DNA of 64,000 nt from Arthrobacter sp. Hiyo4. GTDB taxonomy: Bacteria; Actinomycetota; Actinomycetes; Actinomycetales; Micrococcaceae. The notes beneath the pieces are model-generated. The model was given only the letters and a program-made list of their open reading frames with translations, was not told the DNA's origin and did not search any database. Position 1 is the first letter of the stretch; every line of letters begins with the position of its first letter. This document shows positions 19,280 to 28,844 of the stretch, one piece after another. The stretch lies in assembly GCA_002370555.1 (NCBI GenBank), contig AP014718.1, positions 1,612,001 through 1,676,000 of the forward strand. Direction: 5' to 3'. The position numbers and the translations under genes are program-made.

Positions 19280-20035
19280 CTAGTTGCTTGTTCCGAGGGT
19301 CTTGGCGGCGGCTGCTTCGATGGCTTGGCGTTTCATTTCGGGGCTGGCTTTGGCGTAGATCTCGGTGGTGATGACGGAGGCGTGGCCGAGTATGTCGCGG
19401 ATGTAGATCAGATTGACGCCGTTTTCCAGTAGATGCATTGCCTTCGAATGGCGCAGCACGTGGGGCGAAACGGTCGTGGGGACGAGTTCGGGACGGTCGG
19501 CGTGCGTGGCCTGGGCGCTTTTGGCGAGTATGTAAGCGGCGCCGGCGCGTCCCAGCCGTTGGTTGGCTCTGTTGGCAAACACCGGACCGGTGGGATCCTG
19601 TGGCAGTGTGCTGACGTGCTGGGCAAGGATCACGGCGGCCTGTGGTGTCAGTGGAACGACCTGGTTTTGCGGCCCTTTCCGGTGAGAGTCGCGCTGGCGG
19701 GTTTGTCGAGATGAAGGCCGGCAAATGACAGGTCGTAGGTTTTTTGGCCTCTGGCCGCGGTGTCGTAAAGGGTCGTCAGCAGCGCCAGGTCGCGCGGTCC
19801 GCGACGTTTGGCGTGCTCCAGCAGCAGCCCGATCGCTTCCAGGGGCAGGTAGTCGATGGCGGGCTCGGGAGCTTGGGCGGCTTTGAGGCTGAAGACTTGT
19901 TGGGCCTGTGCGATTTGTTCGGAGGCTTCGGTTTGAACGCATCGGAAAAACGATTTCAACGCCGCTAGGCGCTGGTTGGCGGTGGCGGCGGAGCAGCCCC
20001 TGTCGGTGCACAGCCAATCTTGGAATGGTCCACCA
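19280..20035 (-). pseudogene. Tyrosine recombinase/integrase, 5'-truncated and frameshifted
   Basis: The C-terminal catalytic domain is clear: SPHVLRHSKAMHLLENG, DILGHASVITTEIYAKA (H-x-x-R, G-H and the Tyr nucleophile). Before it lie YLPLEAIGLLLEHAKRRG and LYDTAARGQ, where the first catalytic Arg sits. Homology starts abruptly near 20035 with FQDWLCTDRGCSAATANQR, so the core-binding domain is incomplete; one or more frameshifts lie near 19700-19740. It is probably non-functional and marks the left edge of the catabolic island. Confidence 0.75.
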
Positions 20036-20122
20036 GTGCGAGCCTGCCGCCGTCAGGTCACCTCATTTTCGGATTAGAAGATCAGCTCGGCTGGGCTGGG
20101 GAGGGGTCCCGCCTACCTGTCC

Positions 20123-21018
20123 TCAGGCTTGAGCGCTGAAGGGTCTCCATGGCCCCCGGGCCACCGCGGCGTCGATCATACGGCCACTGGCGTCCGTGGC
20201 GACGCCGTCGCCGGCTCGCCGGAACTGTTCGATCACGTCCTGGGCTGCCGCTATGGCCGCGTCATCGGGGGTGAAAACGTCGTGGATGACCGGAACCTGT
20301 GACGGGTGGATGGCAGTGCGGGAGCGGAACCCGAGCGCGTGCATTTTGAGGCTGCTTTCGACAAAGTCGTCCAGTTCCCGGAAGGCTGTTGACGTCGGAG
20401 CCACCGGGGCAGGAGTTCAGCTGCTGCGCAGCTGACTACGAGGCGGGTCCGGAGGGAATCTAGGGCGGGTTCGGACCTGGAGCTCCTTGTCATCCGCAGG
20501 TCCGCCATGAGATCCACTTCTCCGATGGCCAAAGTGGTCAGTCGTCGGACCCGCGTTATCTTGTCTATTTGTTGGAGTGCTGCGGCACTTTCGATTAATC
20601 CGATGATTGACACACTGCCGGCCTCCAGGCCTCTGGATGATTCCAGAGCATCGAGGAACGTGGCCGTTTCATGGAGGCTGTCTACTGTGCATTTGGCCAG
20701 AAAGACACCGGCCAAGCCCGGGACTGTGACAGTGTCGAGGTCCGGGGCGGTGGAGTCCCCGTTAATGCGGACCCAGGACTGCTGGCGCGGACTACGCGGC
20801 GCCTCCTCGGGTCGAGAATGTTTGGTCAGCCAGCCGCGGATGTCGTTCCTTGCCTGTGCTTTGGCGGCCAGCGGCACGGCGTCCTCAAGATCCAGAATCA
20901 GTGCATCTGCAGGCCCAGTAGATGCTTTAGAGAAGAGTTCCGGCTTGTTGCCCGGACATAGAGGAAGGACCGCGGCAGTACGCGGGGACGTGTTGGCATA
21001 AGGCTGGCTCCTGTTCAA
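20123..21018 (-). CDS. CitE-like HpcH/HpaI aldolase/citrate lyase family protein (frameshift near 20410)
   Basis: A CitE-type TIM barrel. Motifs are ALILDLEDAVP, SWVRINGDST, IGLIESAAALQ and GEVDLMADL, then after a single-base shift HALGFRSRTAIHPSQVPVI, which ends the barrel. Relatives cleave citramalyl-CoA, malyl-CoA or other 3-hydroxyacyl-CoA esters. The start is TTG at 21018, overlapping the IclR stop, so the two genes are coupled. With the CoA-transferase at 30378 it could supply the last step of the island's pathway; the substrate is unknown. Confidence 0.75.
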
Positions 21019-21787
21019 CGGTTCAGCAGGTCCGTGATTTGATGTGCGGCCGCAACGACTTTTTTGGCATGTTCAGCAGAATTCTCCAGATTGAAGCGGA
21101 AGACCGGACCGCAGGAGCTGATCGAGCCGAGGACGTTTCCGGACCTGTCGAAGAAGGGAGCAGCAATCGATGCCGCTCCGGTGTTGCGCTCGTTCAGTGA
21201 TGCGGCATAGCCGTCCTCCCGGACTTCATGCAGTGTTTTCCGGTAAAGCTTCTCGTCAAAGTCGGGTTTAAGCTGGCGCATCTGTGCCACGGCTTCTTCG
21301 GTGTAAATCTCCGGCAGGAAAGCGATGATCGCCCGGCTTGAAGCGCCAGAGTGCAGCGGGTAGGGGACACCGGTTTCTACAACCATCTTGATTTCCTGAG
21401 AACTCTCGTACTGATCTAGATAGATCCTGGAATGACTGCTCAGCACGGACAACGTGGCCGTCTCGCCGGTGTCATCCCGCAACGCCCGCAGCACCGGGGC
21501 GGCGACGAATCTGAAATCCAACTGGCTCCAGGCCTTGTTGCCCATCCCGATGGCGGCAGGGCCGAGAACATAGCTGGACGACTGACTTGCCGAATAGAGG
21601 AGCCCGCGTGAACCCAGGGACTGCAGGATCCGGTGGACGACGGCCTTGCTCAGTCCCAGAGCCGGGCTATCTCGGAGACGCCCAAGGCGCCATCGGCCCG
21701 GCTGAACAGCAGCAGAACGTCTGCAACTCGGTCCGCAGATTCAGTTCCCTTGCTCGATGAGGGTTCGATGGTTTTGGTTGTTGGCAT
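21015..21787 (-). CDS. IclR-family transcriptional regulator (frameshift near 21655)
   Basis: The N-terminal winged helix-turn-helix reads ADRVADVLLLFSRADGALGV and ends SEIARLW. After one shift come LSKAVVHRILQSLG and the C-terminal effector domain with LSSHSRIYLDQYESSQ, GASSRAIIAFLPE and SLNERNTGAASIAAPFFD. Start ATG at 21787. It is divergent from the ABC importer; two copies of a TTCRCTGAGCGGAA-like motif lie in the shared promoter. It probably controls the whole 20-35 kb island in response to a pathway compound. Confidence 0.85.
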
Positions 21788-21825
21788 ATTGTTCCTCCCT
21801 GTCCTCAGTATTCTACCCTTGCTGG

Positions 21826-21840
21826 TTCGCTGAGCGGAAT
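21826..21840. promoter_or_regulatory. Candidate IclR operator, copy 1
   Basis: TTCGCTGAGCGGAAT, 39 bp upstream of the iclR start. Offset-palindromic half-sites TTC-GC and GC-GGAA fit IclR-type boxes. Confidence 0.55.
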
Positions 21841-21932
21841 GGCGTAAGGGAAAGTTTCCGAAAATATCCCTAGTAATTTGGCGGTACTGGTGTGCATACT
21901 GGTTTGGTCCACCGGTGACGTCGATTATATGG

Positions 21933-21947
21933 ATCGCTGAGCGGAAC
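21933..21947. promoter_or_regulatory. Candidate IclR operator, copy 2
   Basis: ATCGCTGAGCGGAAC, 73 bp upstream of the ABC-importer start at 22021 and 107 bp from copy 1. Confidence 0.55.
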
Positions 21948-22020
21948 GCCAAGGAACAGATCTCTCTCCTCCCAGCGGAACAGCGGGAGGGCGAACAAGG
22001 AAAGGCCGCAGACAAGCGCT

Positions 22021-23253
22021 ATGAAGAAAATGACATTGTCAGCAGTAATGGCCATGGGCCTCATGGGTCTTACGGCGTGCGCCGGCGGAGGTGGCTCCGG
22101 TAACTCCGGGGCGGGGGAAACGATCACGATCGGTTCTGTCCACCCGCTCAGCGGCAGTTTGGCCGGCGTCGGCGGCATGATGAGTGACGCCGCGAAGCTG
22201 GCGGTCGAGGATATCAACGCGGCCGGTGGCATTGCGTCCCTGAACGGCGCGAAGCTCGCATTGAGTGACGGTGACAGCCAAGGGAAGGCCCAGAGCGGGC
22301 AATCCGAAGCTCAGCGCCTGATCACTGAAGGAGCTGTCGCCCTCGTAGGGACATATCAGTCGGATGTAACGCAGAATGTGGCCTCGGTGGCAGAGCGCTC
22401 GAAGGTTCCTTTTGTGATTGATGTCGCTGTGGATGACAAGATCCTGGAACAGGGCTACAAAAATACCTTCCGTCTCCAGCCGAATGCCAGCAGCATGGGC
22501 GCCGCCGGAGCGACTGCCTTGGTGGAAATGGGCAAGCAGACCGGCACGGAGATTAAAACGATCTCCTACGTCCACATTGAGGGTGCCTTCGGCGACAGCG
22601 TTTTCGCAGCGTTCAAAAAAGAAGCGGAAACCCAAGGAATGACCATTGCCAAGGAAGTCACCTACTCGGGCACGAATTTCTCTGATGCCACCACCCAGGT
22701 CACTGAAGCTCTGTCGGTCAACCCCGACATCGTCGCGGTGACCGGCTATTACCCTGACAACCTGCTCGTAGCGAAGGCAGTTGGCGCTCTCTCTCCGAAC
22801 ATCAAGGCTGTGTTCGGCATTGCCAGCGGCGCCTTTGACGACAATTCATTCCCGGCGTCCGCGGGCGTGGCAGGGGATGGGATCCTCAGCGCCAACTACC
22901 ACTACGACGCCACGAGCGACCGTGCTGCCGATATCCGCAAGCGCTTCGAGGCGAAGTACGGCAAGTCTATGGAGACCGCTGCCATGCTTTCCTACCAGGC
23001 CGTTGAAGTCATCGCTAAGGCTCTTGACAAGGGAGCCTCCGCCGATCCTAAGAAGCTGCGCGACGCCATTGCAGGGATCAGCCTTGACGATCCGCTGCTG
23101 GCATTCAGCGGCCCCATTGAGTTTGACGAAACCGGGCAGAACAAGAACGCCACTGTGATCGTGATGCAGGTCCTCGACGGCAAGGTGGAGCAGGTCTTCC
23201 CTGAGGAGTTTGTCACCAAAGACCTCATTTTCCCCGCACTGCCGGGTAAGTAA
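22021..23253 (+). CDS. Branched-chain-type ABC importer, substrate-binding lipoprotein
   Basis: Intact, 410 residues. It has a lipoprotein signal peptide with lipobox LTAC at about residues 17-20, then a type-1 periplasmic-binding fold with IGSVHPLSGSLAGVGG and AVEDINAAGG. Such LivJ-like proteins bind amino acids, but also aromatic acids, amides and urea. It is the first gene of the importer operon and divergent from iclR. The natural ligand is probably the island's substrate. Confidence 0.9.
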   Translation: MKKMTLSAVMAMGLMGLTACAGGGGSGNSGAGETITIGSVHPLSGSLAGVGGMMSDAAKLAVEDINAAGGIASLNGAKLALSDGDSQGKAQSGQSEAQRLITEGAVALVGTYQSDVTQNVASVAERSKVPFVIDVAVDDKILEQGYKNTFRLQPNASSMGAAGATALVEMGKQTGTEIKTISYVHIEGAFGDSVFAAFKKEAETQGMTIAKEVTYSGTNFSDATTQVTEALSVNPDIVAVTGYYPDNLLVAKAVGALSPNIKAVFGIASGAFDDNSFPASAGVAGDGILSANYHYDATSDRAADIRKRFEAKYGKSMETAAMLSYQAVEVIAKALDKGASADPKKLRDAIAGISLDDPLLAFSGPIEFDETGQNKNATVIVMQVLDGKVEQVFPEEFVTKDLIFPALPGK

Positions 23254-23280
23254 CCAAGGCAGGCAAAATTGACCAACACA

Positions 23281-24272
23281 ATGACGCACGCAAAGGTCCC
23301 GGGGCGCAAGCGCAGCTTCTTCCCCGCACCGAGGCCGCGAGAATGACGGGGGGGCGACTATAATAACGGTGGTCGCCGTGGCTTTGATCTATACCGTCGG
23401 CGGCAGGGACGCGGGCCTCATCACCCAATATGTTGTGACGGGGTTGCTGCTGGGTGGGGTGTATGCGCTCGTATCGCTGGGACTGACCCTCATCTTTGGT
23501 GTTTTGGGGATCGTCAACTTCGCCCAGGGCGCCATGCTGACGATGGCCATGTACCTGGTTTACTTTATGCAGTCGGCTTGGGGATAAACCTCTACGTGGC
23601 CGTGGCTCTGACCATTCCGCTGATGTTCGGGTTCGGGTGGCTCGTCCAGACGATACTACTTAACCGGCTGACCTCGGACGCCGGACATGAGCGGCCGCTG
23701 CTCGTTACCTTGGGACTGTCGCTGTTGTTGGTTAACGCCTTGCTGATGATCTTCGGCGGACGGCCCCTCGGCGTCGAGTCCCCGGTCAGCGGATCTGTCC
23801 AGGTTCTGGGGGCCATTGCAGACATCCCCGCGTCATCGCCTTCCTTGGTGCGGTGGCCGTGGCGGTCGCGCTGTCGGTCATTCTTAAGAAGTCCTCACTG
23901 GGACTGGCCATCCGCGCCGTTGCCTCCAACGACACCGGTGCTGCCTTGGTCGGTGTCAACGTCCGGCGCATTTATGCCATGACCTTCGGCCTGGGTGCAG
24001 CATCCGTTGCCGTGGCCGGCGGCTTGATGACCCCCTTCACCAGCCTGGTACCGTCATCGGGCGAACAATTTACTACATTGGCATTCGTGATCGTCGTACT
24101 GGGCGGGCTGGGAAGTATCCCCGGTGCCCTGATCGGTGGGCTATTTATCGGGATGTTGCAGACGGTTGGATCTCTCTATCTCCCCGGCAGCGGATCGCTG
24201 CTGCTGGTCTTCGGCATGTTTGTCCTGATCCTCTTTCTGCGTCCACAAGGACTGTTCGGAGCGAAGCAATGA
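23281..24272 (+). CDS. ABC importer permease, LivH type (frameshifted)
   Basis: An integral membrane permease with LIFGVLGIVNFAQGAM near its N-terminus, NRLTSDAGHERPLLVTLGLS in the middle and GLAIRAVASNDTGAALVGVN, the LivH coupling loop, near the C-terminus. Single-base losses near 23580 and 23825 split it into three frames. The N-terminus is uncertain: GTG at 23369 starts the supported frame, while ATG at 23281 would need another shift in the seven-G run at 23348-23354. Its stop overlaps the next start by ATGA. Confidence 0.85.
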
Positions 24273-25315
24273 CAACCATCGAACCCACAACAGCCCTGCG
24301 ACCCGCACCCGGACGTTTTCGTGCTGCCGGCGGAGCGGGCCGGCAATATGCCATCCTGGGTATAGGGCTCATAGTCCTGTTTTTCGTGCCGTTCGTGCTA
24401 CCGGATGCAGCGCAGCCCGTGGCCGTCCGCACGCTGATCTACGCGATCATGGCTGTCGGCTGGAATCTGATGAGCGGCTACGGCGGAATGTTCAGCTTCG
24501 GCCACGCAGCATTCTTCGGGGTCGGTGCCTATACCAATGCCTATTTGCTGACGACATACGGCGTTTCTCCCTGGATCTCGATGATCCTTGGCGCCATCCT
24601 CTCCGCTGGAGTGGGCCTCCTAATCGCCTATCTCTGCCTGCGATACAAGCTTGCGGGATCGTATTTTGCCCTCGCCACCTTCGCCTTCGCACAGATGTTC
24701 TTCCTGCTGACACAAAACCTGGAATTCCTGAACAAAACGGACGGCATCAACATTCCGCTGCTTCCCGATGAATCCTGGGCGATGCTTCAGTTCGAGCAGG
24801 ACAACAAGCTGTACTTCTGGATTCCCCTGGTCCTGCTGGCTCTGGCCGTCGCCGTCACCATCGCCTTTGTGCACTCACGGGCCGGCCAGTATGCCCAGGC
24901 GATCCGTGATGACGCGGTCGCCGCGGAGTCACTGGGTATCAAGGTGATGAAGTACCGGCTGATTACCGTCGCCCTCAGCTGCGCCATCACTTCGGTGGCC
25001 GGCACCTTCTACACCCAGTACTACCTCTTCGTGGGCCCGGAACAGGCTTTTGGCATGCACGTTTCCGTGGACGCCATCATCCCAGCCGTCATTGGCGGCG
25101 TCGGAACCATCTGGGGTCCGCTCATCGGTGCCGCCGTGGTGGGGCCGCTCTCCGAGTTGGTTGCCGGGATGCTCCGTAACCCGCCGCCGTTCCTGGAATT
25201 CCTCCAAGGAACCAGCGGTCTGGACGTGGCGGTTTATGCCGTGCTGCTGATCGTCATTGTGATCTTCCTGCCTAAGGGCGTCTATGGCACAATCCGGGAA
25301 AGGATGCGCAAATGA
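24269..25315 (+). CDS. ABC importer permease, LivM type
   Basis: Intact, 348 residues, about nine or ten hydrophobic segments. The signature GWNLMSGYGGMFSFGHAAFF and the coupling region AIRDDAVAAESLGIKVMKYR are typical of LivM. It overlaps livH and livG by ATGA at both ends and pairs with the LivH-type protein to form the membrane channel. Confidence 0.92.
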   Translation: MTTIEPTTALRPAPGRFRAAGGAGRQYAILGIGLIVLFFVPFVLPDAAQPVAVRTLIYAIMAVGWNLMSGYGGMFSFGHAAFFGVGAYTNAYLLTTYGVSPWISMILGAILSAGVGLLIAYLCLRYKLAGSYFALATFAFAQMFFLLTQNLEFLNKTDGINIPLLPDESWAMLQFEQDNKLYFWIPLVLLALAVAVTIAFVHSRAGQYAQAIRDDAVAAESLGIKVMKYRLITVALSCAITSVAGTFYTQYYLFVGPEQAFGMHVSVDAIIPAVIGGVGTIWGPLIGAAVVGPLSELVAGMLRNPPPFLEFLQGTSGLDVAVYAVLLIVIVIFLPKGVYGTIRERMRK

Positions 25316-26028
25316 GTCTGTTGACCATAGAGGGTCTGACGAAGAGATTCGGCGGACTGGCCGCGCTCAGCGATGTGAACCTCAGCATCCCCGAGCATGA
25401 GTTCTTCGGCATTATCGGATCCAACGGCGCCGGTAAGACCACCCTGTTTTCCGTGCTAGCGGGCCAGATCCGCCCGACCGGGGGGAAAGTAATCTTCGAC
25501 GATATCGACATCACCGGATGGTCAGCGGACAAGATTGCATCTCAGGGACTGGTCCGGACCTTTCAGCTGATGCGGCCATTCGAGAGCATGACCGTGCTGG
25601 AGAACGTTGCCATAGCCTCGCACAACAAGTTCCGTTCCACTCATAAGGCCAAAGACCATGCCGCGGCAGTCATTGACCGGGTGGGTCTGGGCCCATACGC
25701 CTCTGCAATGTCCGGAACGCTGCCGACCGCCGGGCTGAAGCGTTTGGAACTCGCCCGCGCCTTGGCGTTGGAACCCCGGCTGCTGCTGCTTGATGAGGTG
25801 CTGGCTGGCCTGGTGCCCACCGAGCGGGCGCCCATCATCGAGCTGCTCCGCGAGATCCACCGCGACGGAATCACCGTAATGTTCGTTGAACACATCATGG
25901 CCGCAGTGATGGCGCTCTCGGAGCGGTTACTTGTCATGCACGAAGGGCAGCAACTGGCCCTGGGCCTGCCGCAGGATGTTGTCCAGAACCCGAAGGTCAT
26001 CGAGGCATACCTCGGGGAGGAATACTGA
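25312..26028 (+). CDS. ABC importer ATPase, LivG type
   Basis: Intact, 238 residues. Walker A GSNGAGKTTLFSVLAG, Q-loop LVRTFQLMRPFESMTVLENV and Walker B PRLLLLDEVLAGL are present. The usual LSGGQ signature is degenerate here (LPTAGLKRLELARALA), a deviation from the family worth noting. The last base overlaps the next gene. Confidence 0.9.
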   Translation: MSLLTIEGLTKRFGGLAALSDVNLSIPEHEFFGIIGSNGAGKTTLFSVLAGQIRPTGGKVIFDDIDITGWSADKIASQGLVRTFQLMRPFESMTVLENVAIASHNKFRSTHKAKDHAAAVIDRVGLGPYASAMSGTLPTAGLKRLELARALALEPRLLLLDEVLAGLVPTERAPIIELLREIHRDGITVMFVEHIMAAVMALSERLLVMHEGQQLALGLPQDVVQNPKVIEAYLGEEY

Positions 26029-26732
26029 TGATGTTTCAGATGAAGGCCGTATCGGCCGGATATCGCAGACTGGAGATCCTCCACGAACTCTCTCTGCACG
26101 TTAATGAGGGTGAAATCGTATCCATTATCGGGGCCAACGGCGCCGGGAAGACAACGGCGCTGCGGGCCATCGCAGGGCTGCTCACCGTATCGCACGGGGA
26201 AATTCTCTTCCGGAACGAGCAGATCCAGAACCGGCGGCCGGACCAGATCGTTAAGGCAGGAGTCGTCCACGTCGCCCAGGACCGTGAACTTTTCGGCAGC
26301 CTGATGGTGATGGAGAACCTGACCATGGGCGCCTACAGTCAGCCGCGGTCCACCATTGAGGACTCCCTGAAGCAGGTCTTCGACCTGTTCCCCATCCTCA
26401 AGGACCGCAGGACGCAGCGCGCAGAGACGATGTCCGGCGGCCAGCAGCAGATGCTGGCGATCGGTAGAGCCATGATGGCCAAACCCAAGTTCCTGACTCT
26501 GGACGAACCGTCGATCGGTTTGGCACCGAACCTCGTGGCCCAGATGCTCGAGGCGATCAAACGCATCCGGGACGCGGGCGTCACGGTGCTCATCGTAGAG
26601 CAGAACGCGTCACAGGCGCTGGCCATCTCGGACCGGGCCTACGTCATGGAGAGCGGCTCGATCGTGCTGGAGGGCACAGGTCATGAGCTCGCCGACAGCG
26701 CCGAAGTCCGCAAGGCCTATCTGGGCATGTAG
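26028..26732 (+). CDS. ABC importer ATPase, LivF type
   Basis: Intact, 234 residues. Walker A GANGAGKTTALRAIAG, signature MSGGQQQMLAIGRAMM, Walker B PKFLTLDEPSIGLAP. The start overlaps the LivG stop by one base. With the preceding four genes it completes a five-part importer. Confidence 0.92.
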   Translation: MMFQMKAVSAGYRRLEILHELSLHVNEGEIVSIIGANGAGKTTALRAIAGLLTVSHGEILFRNEQIQNRRPDQIVKAGVVHVAQDRELFGSLMVMENLTMGAYSQPRSTIEDSLKQVFDLFPILKDRRTQRAETMSGGQQQMLAIGRAMMAKPKFLTLDEPSIGLAPNLVAQMLEAIKRIRDAGVTVLIVEQNASQALAISDRAYVMESGSIVLEGTGHELADSAEVRKAYLGM

Positions 26733-26804
26733 CACCGGACCGTGCGGGCTGATGAAATGCGCGACCCACTGCCCGCGAAACAACTGACTAGCCAGGAGAA
26801 AACA

Positions 26805-27469
26805 ATGCATATTGTCGCTGTGACCCCGCTGAGCGTCAGCCCAGAAGAACTGACCAGACGGCAACGCAGATACGACAGGCTAGCGCCCGCCGGCGTGACG
26901 GTGGCGCTCCATAACCTCGGCACTGGCAGCCAGATCCCGCGCTCCCTGGACACCGAGCAGGCGATCGCCGCGTCAGAGACAGCCGTGGGGGACTGGTTCA
27001 GATCCGCCGATGGTACTGGCGCGGATGCCTTCCTCCCGGACTGCGTTCTGGATCCATTCGTGGGCCTGCCCGGACACCAGATCGGCATCCCTGTCCTCGG
27101 TCTCCTGAAACTGACCGCCCACTTCCTCCGCGGCAGGGACTTCGCGTCGGCGCAGTGGCGCGGAACGAGCCGATAGCACGGGAACTGGACCGGAAATACG
27201 CCTCCTATGGTCTGGGCCCGCTGCACGAGCGGACCTCGGTTCTGGGCCTCTCGGTCGACGATATTGCCGACGATGAGAAGTGGGCGGAGTCGGTCCGCGG
27301 ACAGGTGACCGCCATCGAGGCCGATGTGGTCATCAACGGCTGCTCTGCCGTGGAAACCCGCAGCGGAGGCTCCGGTCCAACCCTGGTCGATCCCACAGCG
27401 CTGGCGCTTCAACTGATCGGCCTCGCTGCGGCAGGCGGAGCGGTGGTACGGGCCGGCACATGCCGGTGA
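26805..27469 (+). CDS. Asp/Glu/hydantoin racemase family protein (frameshift near 27150)
   Basis: About 221 residues after repair. Both catalytic cysteines are visible: FLPDCVLDPFVGL near residue 82 and VVINGCSAVE near 175. ATG at 26805 follows AGGAG by 6 nt. The family includes aspartate, hydantoin and allantoin racemases and maleate cis-trans isomerase. The hydantoinase-type gene at 33865 makes a hydantoin or related cyclic substrate attractive, but the reaction is not determined. It follows livF by 72 bp and overlaps the next gene by 10 bp. Confidence 0.7.
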
Positions 27470-28844
27470 ACGAGGAAGCCGTTGCCGCGATTGACAGGCT
27501 TGCCGCCTTCGCCGTCGGCCTCGACTATGCGCGGCTGGACGCTGCTGTGCAGTCCCGGCTACAGCTGATGCTGACGGATCTGCTGGGCGTCGCCGCCGCA
27601 GGTGCCCGAACGCCGGAAATGCGTCGGCTGCGGGCAGGCTGGCAGACCGAGCCGGGTCTGTGGCCTGTGGTCGGCACCGACACCACCACCAGCGCGGAAA
27701 CTGCCGCCTACCTCAGCGCCGCCGCGGCGTGCTGCCTGGAACTCGATGAGGGCAACAAACACGCCCAAGGGCACCCTGCGGTTCAAGTTGTCTTTGCCGC
27801 GCTGGCGGCCGTACAGCTGTCCGAACGGCCCGTCAGCGGAGCGGAACTGCTGACAGCCATCGCAGCCGGCTACGAAGTCGCCGCGCGGTTCGGCCGGGCG
27901 TTGAGCCGGCACAAGCCCTGGCACACGCACGGACACTGGGGCGCAACAGGCGCCGCTTGTGCTGCCGCCATGATCCGAGGATGCAACGAGCGCCAGGTCG
28001 CCGCAGCCATTGACGCGTCCACCGCCCTGATGCATGTCACACCGTGGGACTTGGTGATCAACGGCCATTTCGCCCGCAACCTGTGGGTGGCTGGCGCCAA
28101 TATGGCTGGCCTGAACGCGGCCCGGCTGGCTCACGCGGAACTGGTAGTAAACAGCGGGGCCACATCCTCGACCCTGGGCTCGATGGTGGGAACCTTGGAC
28201 GCGCGTGTCCTTACGGACGGGCTGGGCGATGAGTGGCTTACCGTTGGGGGATACACGAAGGTCCACGCCGCCTGCTCCTATACCCACGCCGCCGTTGATC
28301 TCATCCAGCAGCTGAAGCAGGAACACCACGCGGCCCCGCCGACATCACCGCGGTACGGGTTCGCACTCATTCTCTGGCATCGCCCTTATTCTCAGGTGTG
28401 CCGCATAACCGGATCTCGGCAATGTTCTCCTTCCCATTTGTCGTCAGTGCCGCAGTGTTGAACGAGCGGGTCGACCCGGCCTCGATGGACCCGGAAAACC
28501 CTCTGTTCCAGATGGCCAAAGACTTCAGTGCCAACGTCGACCTGGCCGTCAGCCCCGACTACGACCGCCGCCTACCGGGCGAACGCTGGACCGGCGTTGA
28601 CCTGGAACTGGTCAACGGGGCAACCATTAGCGCGGAGCAGCCCAATCCCCGCGGTGACGCGGACTACTACCCGTTCGACGCAGCAGACGTCGCCGCGAAG
28701 CTCACGGATCTTCTGGGTGCGGAGGACAGCGCGCGGATCCATGCTGTTGTGGCGGAATTGCCCGTCAGTCGGGACGCCGCCCGTGTGCTGGGGCGACTGT
28801 CCCTAAACCCGAACCAGTTTGAAGGAGCTCATGATGATGACTGA
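27460..28844 (+). CDS. MmgE/PrpD family protein 1 (frameshift near 28370)
   Basis: About 460 residues after repair. It is an all-helical N-terminal MmgE/PrpD domain with LDEGNKHAQGHPAVQVVFAA, AGYEVAARFGRALSRHKPW and HGHWGATGAACAAAM, then YTKVHAACSYTHAAVDLI. The C-terminal lid domain continues in another frame. Family members include 2-methylcitrate dehydratase and iminodisuccinate epimerase. It overlaps the flavoprotein gene by 14 bp. The specific reaction is unknown. Confidence 0.75.
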
